A DNA stretch of 64,000 nucleotides from Mycolicibacterium peregrinum (GCF_001665785.1 NZ_LZSO01000033.1:80739-144738); one strand, 5' to 3'. Shown: positions 1 to 8,791, counted from the first letter of the stretch. The notes: generated from the letters alone by a model not told the origin. Numbers and translations are program-made.

Positions 1-47
1 CGCTCACGCATCGCCTGTTCGGGCGAGATGAAGTACGGGAAGCTCAT
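1..47 (-). CDS. prcA: Proteasome alpha subunit, N-terminal fragment (runs off window)
   Basis: Only the first 15 or so codons are in the window, reading MSFPYFISPEQAMRER from an ATG at 47-45. This is the usual start of actinobacterial PrcA, whose N-terminal octapeptide gates the 20S core entrance. The prcB stop TAA (50-48) touches this ATG directly, so the two subunits are translationally coupled. The rest lies beyond position 1. Confidence 0.9.
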   Translation of the reverse strand, partial: MSFPYFISPEQAMRE

Positions 48-908
48 TTACCCCTCACCGCCCGTCCGGGTCCGGCGCGCGATGACGTCGCGGGCCAGCT
101 CGGCGATGCGTTCCTCAGTGATCTCCGCGGCTCCCTCGGCACCGATGGTCACCGCGGTCGGATAGATGCCGCGCACCAGATCGGGACCGCCGGTGGCGGA
201 ATCGTCGTCAGCTGCGTCGTAGAGGGCCTCGATGGCGACCCGCAGAGCCGAATCCGCATCCACCACACCGGGATAGAGCTTCTTGATCGACGACTTGGCG
301 AAGATCGACCCGGACCCCACGGACTGGTAGCCCTCTTGTTCGATGTTCCAGCCACCTGCCGCGTCGAAGGACACGATCCGGCCCGCGTTCTCGGCGTCGG
401 CCGCGTCGATGTCGTATCCGACCAACAACGGCAGGGCCACGAAACCCTGCAGTGCCGCACCGAGATTGCCGCGCACCATGATGGCCAGGCGGTTGACCTT
501 GCCGCGGAACGTCAGGGCGACACCTTCGAGCTTCTCGTAGTGCTCGAGTTCCACCGCATAGAGCCGGGCGAACTCCACGGCGATGGCCGCGGTGCCCGCA
601 ATGCCCGTCGCCGTGTAGTCGTCGGTGATGTACACCTTCTGCACGTCACGGCCGGCGATCATGTTGCCCTGGGTGGAGCGGCGGTCACCGGCGATCAGCA
701 CCCCTCCGGGGTACTTGATCGCGACGATGGTGGTCCCGTGCGGCACTGCGTTGGTGGGGTTGATCATGCCGTCGGCGACACGGTTGACCGGCAACAGTTC
801 GGGGGCCTGCCGACGCAGCAGTTCAGAGAAAGACGACAGGTCCATGGCTACAGATTGGCTACCGGAGAGGGTGGGTCGGGGCAGAGACAGGTTTTCGCGC
901 CAGGTCAC
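48..908 (-). CDS. prcB: 20S proteasome beta subunit
   Basis: The 286-residue product is the catalytic beta subunit of the mycobacterial 20S proteasome, which degrades pupylated proteins fed to it by Mpa. A propeptide of about 58 residues precedes the sequence HG-TTIVAIKYPGG; autocleavage after Gly58 would expose Thr59 as the N-terminal nucleophile. GDRRSTQGN and the later GSGS and DDDSATGGPD segments are family signatures. I chose the GTG start at 908 because it overlaps the pup stop (GTGA) and gives the MTW beginning known from M. tuberculosis PrcB; an internal ATG at 845 is the alternative. It sits between pup and prcA in one operon. Confidence 0.96.
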   Translation of the reverse strand: MTWRENLSLPRPTLSGSQSVAMDLSSFSELLRRQAPELLPVNRVADGMINPTNAVPHGTTIVAIKYPGGVLIAGDRRSTQGNMIAGRDVQKVYITDDYTATGIAGTAAIAVEFARLYAVELEHYEKLEGVALTFRGKVNRLAIMVRGNLGAALQGFVALPLLVGYDIDAADAENAGRIVSFDAAGGWNIEQEGYQSVGSGSIFAKSSIKKLYPGVVDADSALRVAIEALYDAADDDSATGGPDLVRGIYPTAVTIGAEGAAEITEERIAELARDVIARRTRTGGEG

Positions 909-1099
909 TGGCCGCCCTTTTGGACGTATGCGCGCACGAAGTCTTCTGCGTTCTCTTCCAGCACATCGTCGATCTCGTCGAGCAGATCGTCGGTGTCTTC
1001 AGCCAGCTTCTCGCGACGCTCCTGGCCGGCGGCGGATGCACCCGGGAGGTCGTCATCCTCGCCGCCGCCACCGCCACGCTTGGTCTGCTCTTGAGCCAT
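905..1099 (-). CDS. pup: Prokaryotic ubiquitin-like protein Pup
   Basis: Sixty-four residues, very acidic, with an N-terminal MAQEQTKRGGGGG stretch, a central helix-prone region (TDDLLDEIDDVLEENAEDF) and the C-terminus Gly-Gly-Gln. Pup is attached through its C-terminal residue to substrate lysines by PafA and targets them to Mpa and the 20S core. Because it ends in Gln rather than Glu, it must first be deamidated by Dop, encoded just upstream. The ATG at 1099 has a strong AGGAGG 7 nt before it; a longer in-frame reading from 1114 lacks support. The stop overlaps the prcB GTG by four bases. Confidence 0.97.
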   Translation of the reverse strand: MAQEQTKRGGGGGEDDDLPGASAAGQERREKLAEDTDDLLDEIDDVLEENAEDFVRAYVQKGGQ

Positions 1100-1204
1100 C
1101 GCTGCCTCCTGCAATTGTCATCGGCTGGGCTAACCGCCCAACCGGTTCTTCCACAGTACCGGTCGGCACCCCGATTGCCGGGGATAGCTCACCGGTCCAG
1201 ATGG

Positions 1205-2713
1205 TCAGTTCGTGAGTTGATCGACGAGTTCGGCCGCGCTGTCCACGGAATCCAGCAGAGCGCCGACATGCGCCTTGCTTCCCCGCAGCGGCTCCAGGGT
1301 CGGAATCCGGACGAGCGAATCGCCGCCGAGATCGAAAATCACCGAGTCCCAGCTCGCCGCGGCGATGTCCGCACCGAATCGACGGAGGCATTCGCCCCGG
1401 AAGTAGGCGCGGGTGTCGGTCGGAGGGTTGTCGACGGCGTCGAGCACCTGCTGCTCGGTGACCAGGCGTTTCATCGAACCGCGGGCGACCAACCGGTTGT
1501 ACAGGCCCTTGTCCAGGCGGACATCGGAGTACTGCAGATCGACCAGGTGCAGCCGCGGCGCCGACCAGGCCAGGTTCTCGCGGTTTCGGAAGCCCTCCAG
1601 CAACCGCAGCTTTGCCGGCCAGTCCAGGATCTCGGCACATTCCATCGGGTCGCGCTCCAGCAGGTCCAGCACGTGGGCCCAGGTCTCCACGACATGCGCG
1701 GCCCGTGGATCCGGGTCCCGGCTGTCCACCAGTTTGGCCACCCGGTCCAGGTAGACCCGCTGCAGTGCCAGGGCGGTCATCTCGCGGCCGTCGGCCAGCG
1801 CCACCGTGGCGCGCAGCGACGGATCACGGCTGATCACGTGCACGGCGTGCACCGGACGGGCCAGCGCGAGATCGGACAGGTCGAGCCCGAACTGCGGGCC
1901 CTCCTCGATCAGGTCGAGCACCAGGGAGCTGGTGCCGACCTTCAGGTAGGTCGACGTCTCGGCCAGGTTGGCGTCACCGATGATGACGTGCAGCCGGCGG
2001 TATTTGTCGGCGTCGGCGTGCGGCTCGTCGCGGGTGTTGATGATGCCGCGCTTGAGCGTCGTCTCCAGGCCGACCTCGACCTCGATGTAATCGGCCCGCT
2101 GGGACAACTGGAAGCCGGGATCGTCCCCCGAGGGCCCGATGCCGACACGGCCCGAGCCGGTCACCACCTGCCGCGACACCAGGAACGGGGTGAACCCCGC
2201 GATCACCGCGGAAAACGGGGTCTGGCGGCTCATCAGGTAGTTCTCGTGCGATCCGTACGAGGCGCCCTTGCCGTCCACGTTGTTCTTGTACAGCTGCAGC
2301 TTGACCGCGCCGGGCACGCTGGCCACGTGGCGGGCGGCGGCCTCCATCACGCGCTCACCGGCCTTGTCCCAGATCACCGCGTCCATCGGATCGGTGCACT
2401 CGGGCGCCGAGTACTCCGGGTGGGCGTGGTCCACATACAGCCGGGCACCGTTGGTGAGGATCATGTTCGCCGCGCCGACCTCGTCGGCGTCGACGATCGG
2501 AGCCGGCCCCGAGGCCCGGGACAGGTCGAATCCGCGGGCGTCGCGCAACGGCGATTCGACCTCGTAGTCCCACCGGGTGCGCTTGCCGCGCTGGATCCCG
2601 GCGGCCGCCGCGTACGCCAGCACCGCTTGAGTCGAGGTCAGGATCGGATTGGCAGTCGGATCGGACGGCGAGGAGATGCCGTATTCGACCTCTGTTCCGA
2701 TGATCCGTTGCAT
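1205..2713 (-). CDS. dop: Pup deamidase/depupylase Dop
   Basis: The 502-residue product begins MQRIIGTEVEYGISS, the glutamine-synthetase-like nucleotide-binding start shared by Dop and PafA. It converts the C-terminal Gln of Pup to Glu and also removes Pup from conjugates, using ATP as cofactor. The position directly before pup, and the stretch around residues 40-75 (GIQRGKRTRWDYEVESPLRD), fit Dop rather than PafA, which normally lies downstream of prcA. The start codon is only 9 bp beyond the ectD stop, so read-through from the ectoine operon is plausible; no clear Shine-Dalgarno sequence precedes it. A 105-bp gap separates it from pup. Confidence 0.94.
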   Translation of the reverse strand: MQRIIGTEVEYGISSPSDPTANPILTSTQAVLAYAAAAGIQRGKRTRWDYEVESPLRDARGFDLSRASGPAPIVDADEVGAANMILTNGARLYVDHAHPEYSAPECTDPMDAVIWDKAGERVMEAAARHVASVPGAVKLQLYKNNVDGKGASYGSHENYLMSRQTPFSAVIAGFTPFLVSRQVVTGSGRVGIGPSGDDPGFQLSQRADYIEVEVGLETTLKRGIINTRDEPHADADKYRRLHVIIGDANLAETSTYLKVGTSSLVLDLIEEGPQFGLDLSDLALARPVHAVHVISRDPSLRATVALADGREMTALALQRVYLDRVAKLVDSRDPDPRAAHVVETWAHVLDLLERDPMECAEILDWPAKLRLLEGFRNRENLAWSAPRLHLVDLQYSDVRLDKGLYNRLVARGSMKRLVTEQQVLDAVDNPPTDTRAYFRGECLRRFGADIAAASWDSVIFDLGGDSLVRIPTLEPLRGSKAHVGALLDSVDSAAELVDQLTN

Positions 2714-2722
2714 GGGGCCAGC

Positions 2723-3655
2723 CTAGGTGACGGCTTGTGCGCCCCGAGCCGCCAGGTATTCGGGCCGTGGCTTCTTGGCCGCGAACGGGTCCGTCAGCGC
2801 GTTGTCCACCGAGTTGAACACCAGGAACACGTTCGAGCGCGGCAGGGGTGTGATGTTGGACCCCGAGCCGTGCAGCAGATTCGCGTCGAACCACAGCGCG
2901 GTGCCGGGCGGGCCGGTGAACTGGTGGATGTCGTGCTCGTCGACAGCCTTGGTCAGCGTCGTCTGATCGGGCACGCCGATGTTCTGGGCGACCAACGACG
3001 TGTCGTGGTTGTCGTCAGGCGTGGCGCCGACGCACGGATAGAACGTCTGGTGCGATCCGGGGATCACCATCAGCGACCCGTTGTACGGGTAGTTCTCGGT
3101 CAGAGCGATCGAGCACGAAACCGCGCGGATCTCCGGCATGCCGTCCTCGGCATGCCACGTCTCGAAGTCCGAATGCCAGTAGAACCCGGTCCCGGTGAAC
3201 CCGGGCATGAGGTTGATCCTGGCCTGATGGATGTAGACGTCGCCGCCCAAAAGTTGCTGCGCGACCGGTAACACGGTGTCGAGCCGGACCACCTGGGCGA
3301 CCAGGTCGCTCAGCAGATGCGGTTCGAAGATCGACCGGATCGTGCCGCCTGGCTCCCGGATCACCCGTGGATCATCGGCATCCAGATCCGCTGCGATCCG
3401 GTCCAATTCATGCCGGAGCAGCGGAAGCCAGTGATCCGAGACGGTCTCCGGCGCCACCAGGTACCCGTACTCCGAGAAACCGTCCAGGTGGGGCTGGCTG
3501 AGCGGGCCGTCCGCTGCGCCTCCCCACACCACAGGCTCGTGACGCGGTATCGGCTCGATGGCGTGGTCGAGCCGGGTCGGGTAGTGATCCGTCCGTTCCT
3601 CGCTGGGCAGGCCGATGGGCGATCCGCTTTCGGCTCCTCGATGGACTGCCGTCAT
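2723..3655 (-). CDS. ectD: Ectoine 5-hydroxylase
   Basis: This 310-residue Fe(II)/2-oxoglutarate dioxygenase of the phytanoyl-CoA hydroxylase family makes 5-hydroxyectoine from ectoine in the cytoplasm. The EctD signature FYWHSDFETWHAEDGMP spans residues 158-174; His161, Asp163 and His262 (LLHGSG) should bind iron, and the conserved PGSHQTFYPC follows at about 199. I start it at the ATG at 3655, which overlaps the ectC stop as ATGA; a longer reading from 3733 runs through ectC and is not credible. It is the last gene of ectABCD and abuts dop. Confidence 0.95.
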   Translation of the reverse strand: MTAVHRGAESGSPIGLPSEERTDHYPTRLDHAIEPIPRHEPVVWGGAADGPLSQPHLDGFSEYGYLVAPETVSDHWLPLLRHELDRIAADLDADDPRVIREPGGTIRSIFEPHLLSDLVAQVVRLDTVLPVAQQLLGGDVYIHQARINLMPGFTGTGFYWHSDFETWHAEDGMPEIRAVSCSIALTENYPYNGSLMVIPGSHQTFYPCVGATPDDNHDTSLVAQNIGVPDQTTLTKAVDEHDIHQFTGPPGTALWFDANLLHGSGSNITPLPRSNVFLVFNSVDNALTDPFAAKKPRPEYLAARGAQAVT

Positions 3656-4044
3656 GCCACCGACTGCGGCGCCGGGTAGACACCGTTTTCGTCGTGCACT
3701 TCCCGCCCGGTCACCGGAGGGTTGAACACGCACAGCATGCGCAGCTGCTCGTCACAGGTGACCCGGTGGCGGTCATTGTTGTTGAGCACGTACATGGTTC
3801 CGTCGGCAAGCGGGTACTCCTGCCCCGTCTCCAAGTCGGTCAGCGTGCCGGTGCCCTCTACCACCCAGACCGCCTCGATATGGTGCTGATAGTGGAACTC
3901 GTTGACCGAACCAGCCTGGATCGTGGTCTCGTGGAACGAGAAACCGACACCGTCGCCGGCGAGGATGATGCGCTTGGAGCGCCACGAGCCATCGGCCACA
4001 TCGCGGTCGGTCCCGGTGATCTCAGCAGTGGTGCGAACAATCAT
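3652..4044 (-). CDS. ectC: L-ectoine synthase
   Basis: A 130-residue single-domain cupin that closes N-gamma-acetyl-L-2,4-diaminobutyrate to ectoine with loss of water. The start MIVRTTAEITGTDRDV, the segment HYQHHIEAVWVVEGTG (about 52-68) and the NDRHRVT run (about 90) are typical of EctC, and the length equals the family norm. It lies 13 bp after ectB and overlaps ectD by four bases, so the products are probably made in step. Confidence 0.96.
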   Translation of the reverse strand: MIVRTTAEITGTDRDVADGSWRSKRIILAGDGVGFSFHETTIQAGSVNEFHYQHHIEAVWVVEGTGTLTDLETGQEYPLADGTMYVLNNNDRHRVTCDEQLRMLCVFNPPVTGREVHDENGVYPAPQSVA

Positions 4045-4057
4045 GTTTCAAGCCTCC

Positions 4058-5344
4058 TCAGGCCAGCGTGACGGCGACGGACTCAGCGAGGATGTCGAGC
4101 CCCTCGGACAGTTCGGCGGCCGAAGTCGTCAGCGGCGGCAGCAGTTTGACCACCTCGTCGGACGGGCCACTGGTCTCCATCAGTGCGCCGCGATCGAAAG
4201 CGGCCCGGCACACCTGACCGGCCAGGTCCGCCTGCTCGAACTTGATGCCCTGCGCCATACCGCGACCGCGGGCGGTCACTCCGTCGTGGGCAGCGGCGAT
4301 CTCCTCCAGCCGGGCCCGGGTCAGCTCGCCCTTGGCGACCGTCTCGGCACTGAATTCGTCGTTTTCCCAATACGTCTCGATTGCCGCCGTGGCGGTGATG
4401 AATGCGGGGTTGTGGCCACGGAAAGTGCCGTTGTGCTCCCCCGGCGTCCACACGTCGAGATCGCGGCGGAACAACGTGAGCGCCATCGGCAGCCCGTAAC
4501 CGCTGACCGACTTGGATATCGTGACGATATCCGGCACGATGCCTGCGGCCTCGAAGCTGAAGAACGGCCCGGTGCGGCCACAGCCCATCTGGACGTCATC
4601 GACGATCAGCAGGATGTCGCGTTTGCGGCACAACTCGGCCAGAGCACGCAGCCATTCGATCCGCGCGACGTTGAGACCGCCTTCCCCCTGGACGGTTTCG
4701 ACGATCACCGCGGCGGGCCGGTTGAGGCCACTACCCGAATCGTCGAGCACGCGCTCGAACCAGTGGAAGTCCTCGGTTACCCCGCCGAAGTAGTTGTCGT
4801 AGGGCATCGGGGTGGCGTGCACCAGCGGGATACCCGCTCCCGCCCGCTTCATCGAGTTGCCGGTCACCGACAGAGCACCCAGCGTCATGCCGTGAAAAGC
4901 GTTGGTGAAGCTGATAACCGACTCGCGGCCGGTCACCTTCCTGGCCAGCTTGAGTGCCGATTCCACCGAGTTGGCCCCGGTCGGCCCGGGGAACTGCACC
5001 TTGTAGTCCAGCCCGCGCGGCCTCAGGATGAGCCGTTCGAAGCTTTCGAGGAACCGCTGCTTGGCCGCGGTGGCCATGTCCAAGGAGTGCACGATCCCGT
5101 CGGAGGCGAGGTACTGCAGCAACGGCTCCTTGAGGGCGGCGTTGTTGTGGCCGTAGTTCAGCGCCCCGGCCCCGGCGAAGAAGTCGATGTAGGTGCGTCC
5201 CGAGGTGTCGGTCACCCAGGAACCCGTGGCGCTGTTCATCACAGTGGGCCAGCCACGGCAATAACTGCGGACCTCGGACTCGACCGAGCTGAACACGTCG
5301 GGCAGGTCAGATTCGGTCAGCGGAGCTGTCGTTGCGAGCAGCAA
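4058..5344 (-). CDS. ectB: Diaminobutyrate-2-oxoglutarate aminotransferase
   Basis: A 428-residue class III PLP aminotransferase that converts aspartate semialdehyde and glutamate to L-2,4-diaminobutyrate, the first step of ectoine synthesis. GPTGANSVESALKLAR (120-135) is the family segment near the cofactor phosphate, Asp249 (IVDDVQ) should contact the PLP ring and Lys278 in TISKSVSGYG should form the Schiff base. The reading frame starts with TTG at 5344, preceded by GGAAGGA about 9 nt upstream. It lies between ectA (48-bp gap) and ectC. Confidence 0.95.
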   Translation of the reverse strand: MLLATTAPLTESDLPDVFSSVESEVRSYCRGWPTVMNSATGSWVTDTSGRTYIDFFAGAGALNYGHNNAALKEPLLQYLASDGIVHSLDMATAAKQRFLESFERLILRPRGLDYKVQFPGPTGANSVESALKLARKVTGRESVISFTNAFHGMTLGALSVTGNSMKRAGAGIPLVHATPMPYDNYFGGVTEDFHWFERVLDDSGSGLNRPAAVIVETVQGEGGLNVARIEWLRALAELCRKRDILLIVDDVQMGCGRTGPFFSFEAAGIVPDIVTISKSVSGYGLPMALTLFRRDLDVWTPGEHNGTFRGHNPAFITATAAIETYWENDEFSAETVAKGELTRARLEEIAAAHDGVTARGRGMAQGIKFEQADLAGQVCRAAFDRGALMETSGPSDEVVKLLPPLTTSAAELSEGLDILAESVAVTLA

Positions 5345-5392
5345 GGGACAATCCTTCCAATTCGGATCAAAATGGTTATCAGATAACTGATT

Positions 5393-5938
5393 TCAGCGCG
5401 AAAGCGGTGTGGTGATCGGCCCCATACGCAGGATGGGCTCATCCTCGTGCGCTCCGCCCGCGTCGAGCAGGTCGGACCCGAAGTGCGGGTCTTCGACCAG
5501 TGGGACGCCGTGACGGCGCGCGAAGGCACCGAAGAATGCGCGTGAGGCGGCGTTTCCGGGGGCGACCGTGGCCTCCACGGTCACCGGACGCCCGTCGCGC
5601 TGTGACCGCACGCGGTGGACGAGCGCGTCGAGCATTGTGCTGGCCAGCCCCCCGCCCTGCGCCGACGGCGCCACGGCCACCTGCCACACGAACAAGACAT
5701 CGGGCCGCGGCGGCGGGTGGTAGCCCGTGATGAATCCGTGCAGGTCACCGTCACGTTCGGCCACTATTGACGTGGCAGCAAAATCAGTGGCCAGCAACAG
5801 ATAGGCGTAAGTGGAATTCAGATCCAGCACCCCGGTAGCTTCCGCGAGGTCACGGATGCCAATCGCATCGGCACCCCGTGGTTGGCGCAGGAATTCTTCC
5901 CGGGAATGGCGTCCCGGGACGCTTTCTAAAACGTGCAT
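5393..5938 (-). CDS. ectA: L-2,4-diaminobutyrate N-acetyltransferase
   Basis: A 181-residue GNAT acetyltransferase that acetylates the gamma-amino group of diaminobutyrate with acetyl-CoA. The EctA segment VLDLNSTYAYLLLATDFAAT lies at about residues 36-55, followed by GFITGYHPPPRPD and the acetyl-CoA loop VAPSAQGGGLAS (about 87-98). It is the first gene of ectABCD. The ATG at 5938 has no good ribosome-binding site of its own; a short open frame ends 6 nt before it, which may couple its translation. Confidence 0.94.
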   Translation of the reverse strand: MHVLESVPGRHSREEFLRQPRGADAIGIRDLAEATGVLDLNSTYAYLLLATDFAATSIVAERDGDLHGFITGYHPPPRPDVLFVWQVAVAPSAQGGGLASTMLDALVHRVRSQRDGRPVTVEATVAPGNAASRAFFGAFARRHGVPLVEDPHFGSDLLDAGGAHEDEPILRMGPITTPLSR

Positions 5939-6282
5939 ATCGAGTTAAAAGTCACCACCGAACTTCTCAGCGATCATCGTCAGTTTCATGCCATCGGTGC
6001 CCTCGACGTAAGCACACCGCCCTGCCGTGATCAAGCGCCGACACTCCTCCGGGCGCGCAGATCCGTCTGCGGAGACAGCGCGTGACCTGCAAGAACTCCG
6101 ACGTTCGTCAATCTCAGAAAAGTGTTAGCGCCGTTATCTAATCGTTACATTTGGGACGGGGGTACCAGCTCGTTGCCCGCGACTCTCCCCACCCCGTCGC
6201 CCAGTCCGACCAGAACAGGTGAACCGAGCACATCCGCAACCATTTGCGGACGACATTTCATCCGAAAAATTCCAATCGAAAT
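5939..6282. promoter_or_regulatory. Upstream region of ectABCD with a possible short leader frame
   Basis: This 344-bp gap lies between ectA and the tail of the transporter gene, so both are transcribed away in the same minus direction, and the ectoine promoter is expected here. A minus-strand open frame ends with TAA at 5947-5945; it can start at a TTG preceded by GGAGGAG, and it ends ...GMKLTMIAEKFGGDF. It could be a leader peptide, a remnant of a lost gene, or chance. AT-richer sequence at about 6115-6150 and 6255-6295 could hold promoter elements, but I cannot assign -35 and -10 boxes. Confidence 0.35.
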
Positions 6283-7257
6283 CTAATAATCGCTGGTGCG
6301 GCGCGCCATAATTTCCCAGCCGAATAGCGTCGGGGGGTTTCCCTGCAATCGACGACCCCGTTCCGGTCGCCGTATCGCAGTACGGGCAACACCACGTGAT
6401 CCGTAGCCCAGCACCACCCGCCCCCAGCCTGTGCCGGTCACGACGAGTACGGCGCCGGCGATACCGGCACCGGTGACGGAATCGCCGGCCAGGGCGACAC
6501 CGAGGATCGCGGCCCACAGCGGCTCGGTACCCACCAGAAGGCTGACCCTGGCCGGACTGGACGTGCTCAGCGCCCGCAACTGAACCAGGAACGCGAACAC
6601 CGTGCACGCCAGCGCCAGGTAGCCGACGAGGGCCCAGTCGGCCGGTCCGTAAGCAGCTGTCGTCGCCGCGACGGACTGTCCAGACGCCACGCACAGCGCC
6701 GACGCCACCGCAGCAACCGTCACCAGCTGCACCAAAGTGGTTCGTGCCGAATCGATCCCGCGACCATCAGAGAAGCGTGCCATGACGGTGACGTGGACCG
6801 CCCGCAACAAGGCCGCGATCACCATCACGATGTCCCCGGCGTGCGGGACAGTCAGGCCGCCGGACTGAGTGAGCAACCCGCAACCGATCACCGCCAGCAT
6901 TGCCGCCAGGTAGAAGCGGCGGCCCACCGGCTGACGCTGCATCGCCGGCGTGGCCACGATGGTGAGCGCCATGATCAGCCCCGCGTTGGAGGCCGAGGTC
7001 ATTGTCACCCCGTATGTTTCGGCGACACAGACGGCAGCCAGCAGACCCCCACCGACCACACCCGAAACCACCTCGGTACGGGTCAGACCCGGCAACCGCC
7101 GGCACACGAGGGCAGCCAGCACTGTTGCCGCGACCGCGAACCGCACCACCAGAAGCACGAAAATCGTTTGTGCCGTGGCGATTTCCTTGGTGGCCAGGTA
7201 ACTCGAACCCCACACCACCGCCACGGCAAGCAAGCAGAGATCGGTGCGACGGGTCAT
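6283..7257 (-). CDS. EamA/DMT-family transporter
   Basis: A 324-residue inner-membrane protein with about ten hydrophobic helices in two repeated halves, beginning MTRRTDLCLLAVAVVWGSSY, the first helix typical of the drug/metabolite transporter (EamA) family. The substrate cannot be told from sequence; members export amino acids, purines or drugs. The last 30 residues are a basic hydrophilic tail. It is divergent from the LysR-type regulator at 7331 across a 73-bp gap containing a palindrome, the usual layout of a LysR regulator with its target exporter. Confidence 0.85.
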   Translation of the reverse strand: MTRRTDLCLLAVAVVWGSSYLATKEIATAQTIFVLLVVRFAVAATVLAALVCRRLPGLTRTEVVSGVVGGGLLAAVCVAETYGVTMTSASNAGLIMALTIVATPAMQRQPVGRRFYLAAMLAVIGCGLLTQSGGLTVPHAGDIVMVIAALLRAVHVTVMARFSDGRGIDSARTTLVQLVTVAAVASALCVASGQSVAATTAAYGPADWALVGYLALACTVFAFLVQLRALSTSSPARVSLLVGTEPLWAAILGVALAGDSVTGAGIAGAVLVVTGTGWGRVVLGYGSRGVARTAIRRPERGRRLQGNPPTLFGWEIMARRTSDY

Positions 7258-7315
7258 ACGGACAAGCGTGTCGCCTGGTCAATAATTCAGTCAAGCTAAT
7301 GTTTCTACCGTTTAT

Positions 7316-7332
7316 ATGTAGTATCACTACAT
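7316..7332. promoter_or_regulatory. Inverted repeat in the transporter/LysR divergent promoter
   Basis: ATGTAGT-ATC-ACTACAT is a perfect 7-bp inverted repeat with a 3-bp spacer. It ends on the LysR start codon (ATG 7331-7333), so a bound protein could block both initiation of the regulator and transcription of the divergent transporter. Binding by the LysR product itself is inferred. Confidence 0.55.
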
Positions 7333-8272
7333 GGATGCTGGACGCCTGCGGATGCTGCGTGAACTGGCCGACCACGGCACCGTTGCCGCGGTAGCGCAGG
7401 TGCTGTCCATGACACCCTCGGCCGTCTCACAGCAACTCAAGATCCTGCAACGCGAGGCCGGTGTACCGCTGATCGAACCCGACGGCAGGCGGGTACGTCT
7501 GACCGATGCCGGACAGGTCCTGGTGGGCCACGCCGACGCCGTGTTGGCGACACTGGACCGCGCCCGGGCCGAGATGGATGCCTACCGAAGCTCGCCGCGT
7601 GGCACCGTGAGCGTGTCGTTCTTCCCCTCCGGCGCGGCAATGCTGCTGGCCCCGTTGATCATCCGGGCAGCCGAGCGCGGCGTTCAGGTCCTCGGTCGCG
7701 ACATCGACGTTCCGGCCTCCCGCGCGCCAACACAACTCGCCGACTTCGATGTCGTGGTGGTTCACCGCGACGAGCGCGACGCGTCCCCGTGGGGTCCGCG
7801 CTTCGAATCAACCGAACTGCTACGGGAGCCTCTGGATGTCGTCCTGCCGGCGGGACACCACCTGGCCGGCCGCGACCAGGTGAAACTGGCCGAGCTCGCC
7901 GACGAACCCTGGATCGGCGTCGAAGGCGGGTTGATGGTCGACGACGTGCTCAACTCGATCGCCATCCTGTCCGGTGTCCAGCCGCGAATCACCCAGCGGA
8001 TCAATGACTTCCGTGTGGTCGAAGAGCTGGTTCACGCAGGCACCGGCATCGCCCTGATGCCCCGTTATGTGAGGCTGACGCGCGAGTTGATGCGGTTGCC
8101 GATCACCGACATCTCGGTGGCCCGGCGCGTGGAAGCGATCACCCGCGCCGGCGCGAGCACCCGACCCGCGGTGGCTGCTGTCCTGGAGCAGTTGCGCACG
8201 ATCGCCGTGGGCATCAGTTCAGCAACCGCCGGACATGCTCCCGGACGATCCGCTCGGCCAGTGCGGGACTGA
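7331..8272 (+). CDS. LysR-family transcriptional regulator
   Basis: The 313-residue product starts MDAGRLRMLRELADHGTVAA, followed by the winged-helix segment VLSMTPSAVSQQLKILQREAG (about 22-42), which is the LysR DNA-binding domain. The rest, from about residue 90, is the periplasmic-binding-protein-like effector domain. It probably controls the divergent transporter at 6283-7257. Its 3' end overlaps the convergent TetR gene by 59 bp, so the last 20 codons are shared on opposite strands. Confidence 0.9.
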   Translation: MDAGRLRMLRELADHGTVAAVAQVLSMTPSAVSQQLKILQREAGVPLIEPDGRRVRLTDAGQVLVGHADAVLATLDRARAEMDAYRSSPRGTVSVSFFPSGAAMLLAPLIIRAAERGVQVLGRDIDVPASRAPTQLADFDVVVVHRDERDASPWGPRFESTELLREPLDVVLPAGHHLAGRDQVKLAELADEPWIGVEGGLMVDDVLNSIAILSGVQPRITQRINDFRVVEELVHAGTGIALMPRYVRLTRELMRLPITDISVARRVEAITRAGASTRPAVAAVLEQLRTIAVGISSATAGHAPGRSARPVRD

Positions 8273-8771
8273 CCCGCTCCGGCTCGACGGCCACCGAGCA
8301 GGCCAGGCCGTCCCCCAGAGCCAGCAGTTCGACGGCGGCCGGCCCGGCATCCACGCCAGGGGCGGCGGCCGCGATCAGATCGGCCAGCCATTGCGACATC
8401 CTGATCCAGTCCTGGCGGTGCCGGATCGCGGTCTGCCCGTCGACCGCGGCGCGGGCCAGCCGCAAGAGCCAGGCCACACTGATGTCGCGATCGCCGGGTT
8501 CCGGGCACACCAGGGCCACGGACAATGTCTCGAGCCGCTGCGCCGCGGACATCTCGGCGGTCAGGCACTCCCCCAACCGGGCCAGGAACCGGGCCGAGGC
8601 GCGATCCATCGCAGCGGCAAGCATCGCGTCCTTGGTCGGAAAGTGGTGTTGCACGGCACCGATCGAAACCTCGGCCAGGGCGGCGACTTTGCGTACCGAG
8701 ACACCTTCGAAGCCTTCGGCCACCAGGACGCGCAGCACCGCATCGGCCATCCGGCTATAGGGCGTACTCAC
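8214..8771 (-). CDS. TetR-family transcriptional regulator
   Basis: A 185-residue regulator. Starting at GTG 8771 (VSTPYSRMADAVLRVL), the helix-turn-helix runs through SVRKVAALAEVSIGAVQHHFPTK, about residues 25-47, and the C-terminal part is an all-helical ligand domain. A much longer in-frame reading from 9050 is antisense to the DUF418 gene and is rejected. It is divergent from the DUF418 gene, with an inverted repeat in the 48-bp gap, and probably represses both. Confidence 0.88.
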   Translation of the reverse strand: MSTPYSRMADAVLRVLVAEGFEGVSVRKVAALAEVSIGAVQHHFPTKDAMLAAAMDRASARFLARLGECLTAEMSAAQRLETLSVALVCPEPGDRDISVAWLLRLARAAVDGQTAIRHRQDWIRMSQWLADLIAAAAPGVDAGPAAVELLALGDGLACSVAVEPERVSPALAERIVREHVRRLLN

Positions 8772-8791
8772 GGCTTCAGCATAGGCGACCA

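Noticed and set aside
920..3271. Open frame of 783 codons across pup, dop and ectD
   Set aside because: Antisense to three clearly identified genes and low in recognisable motifs.
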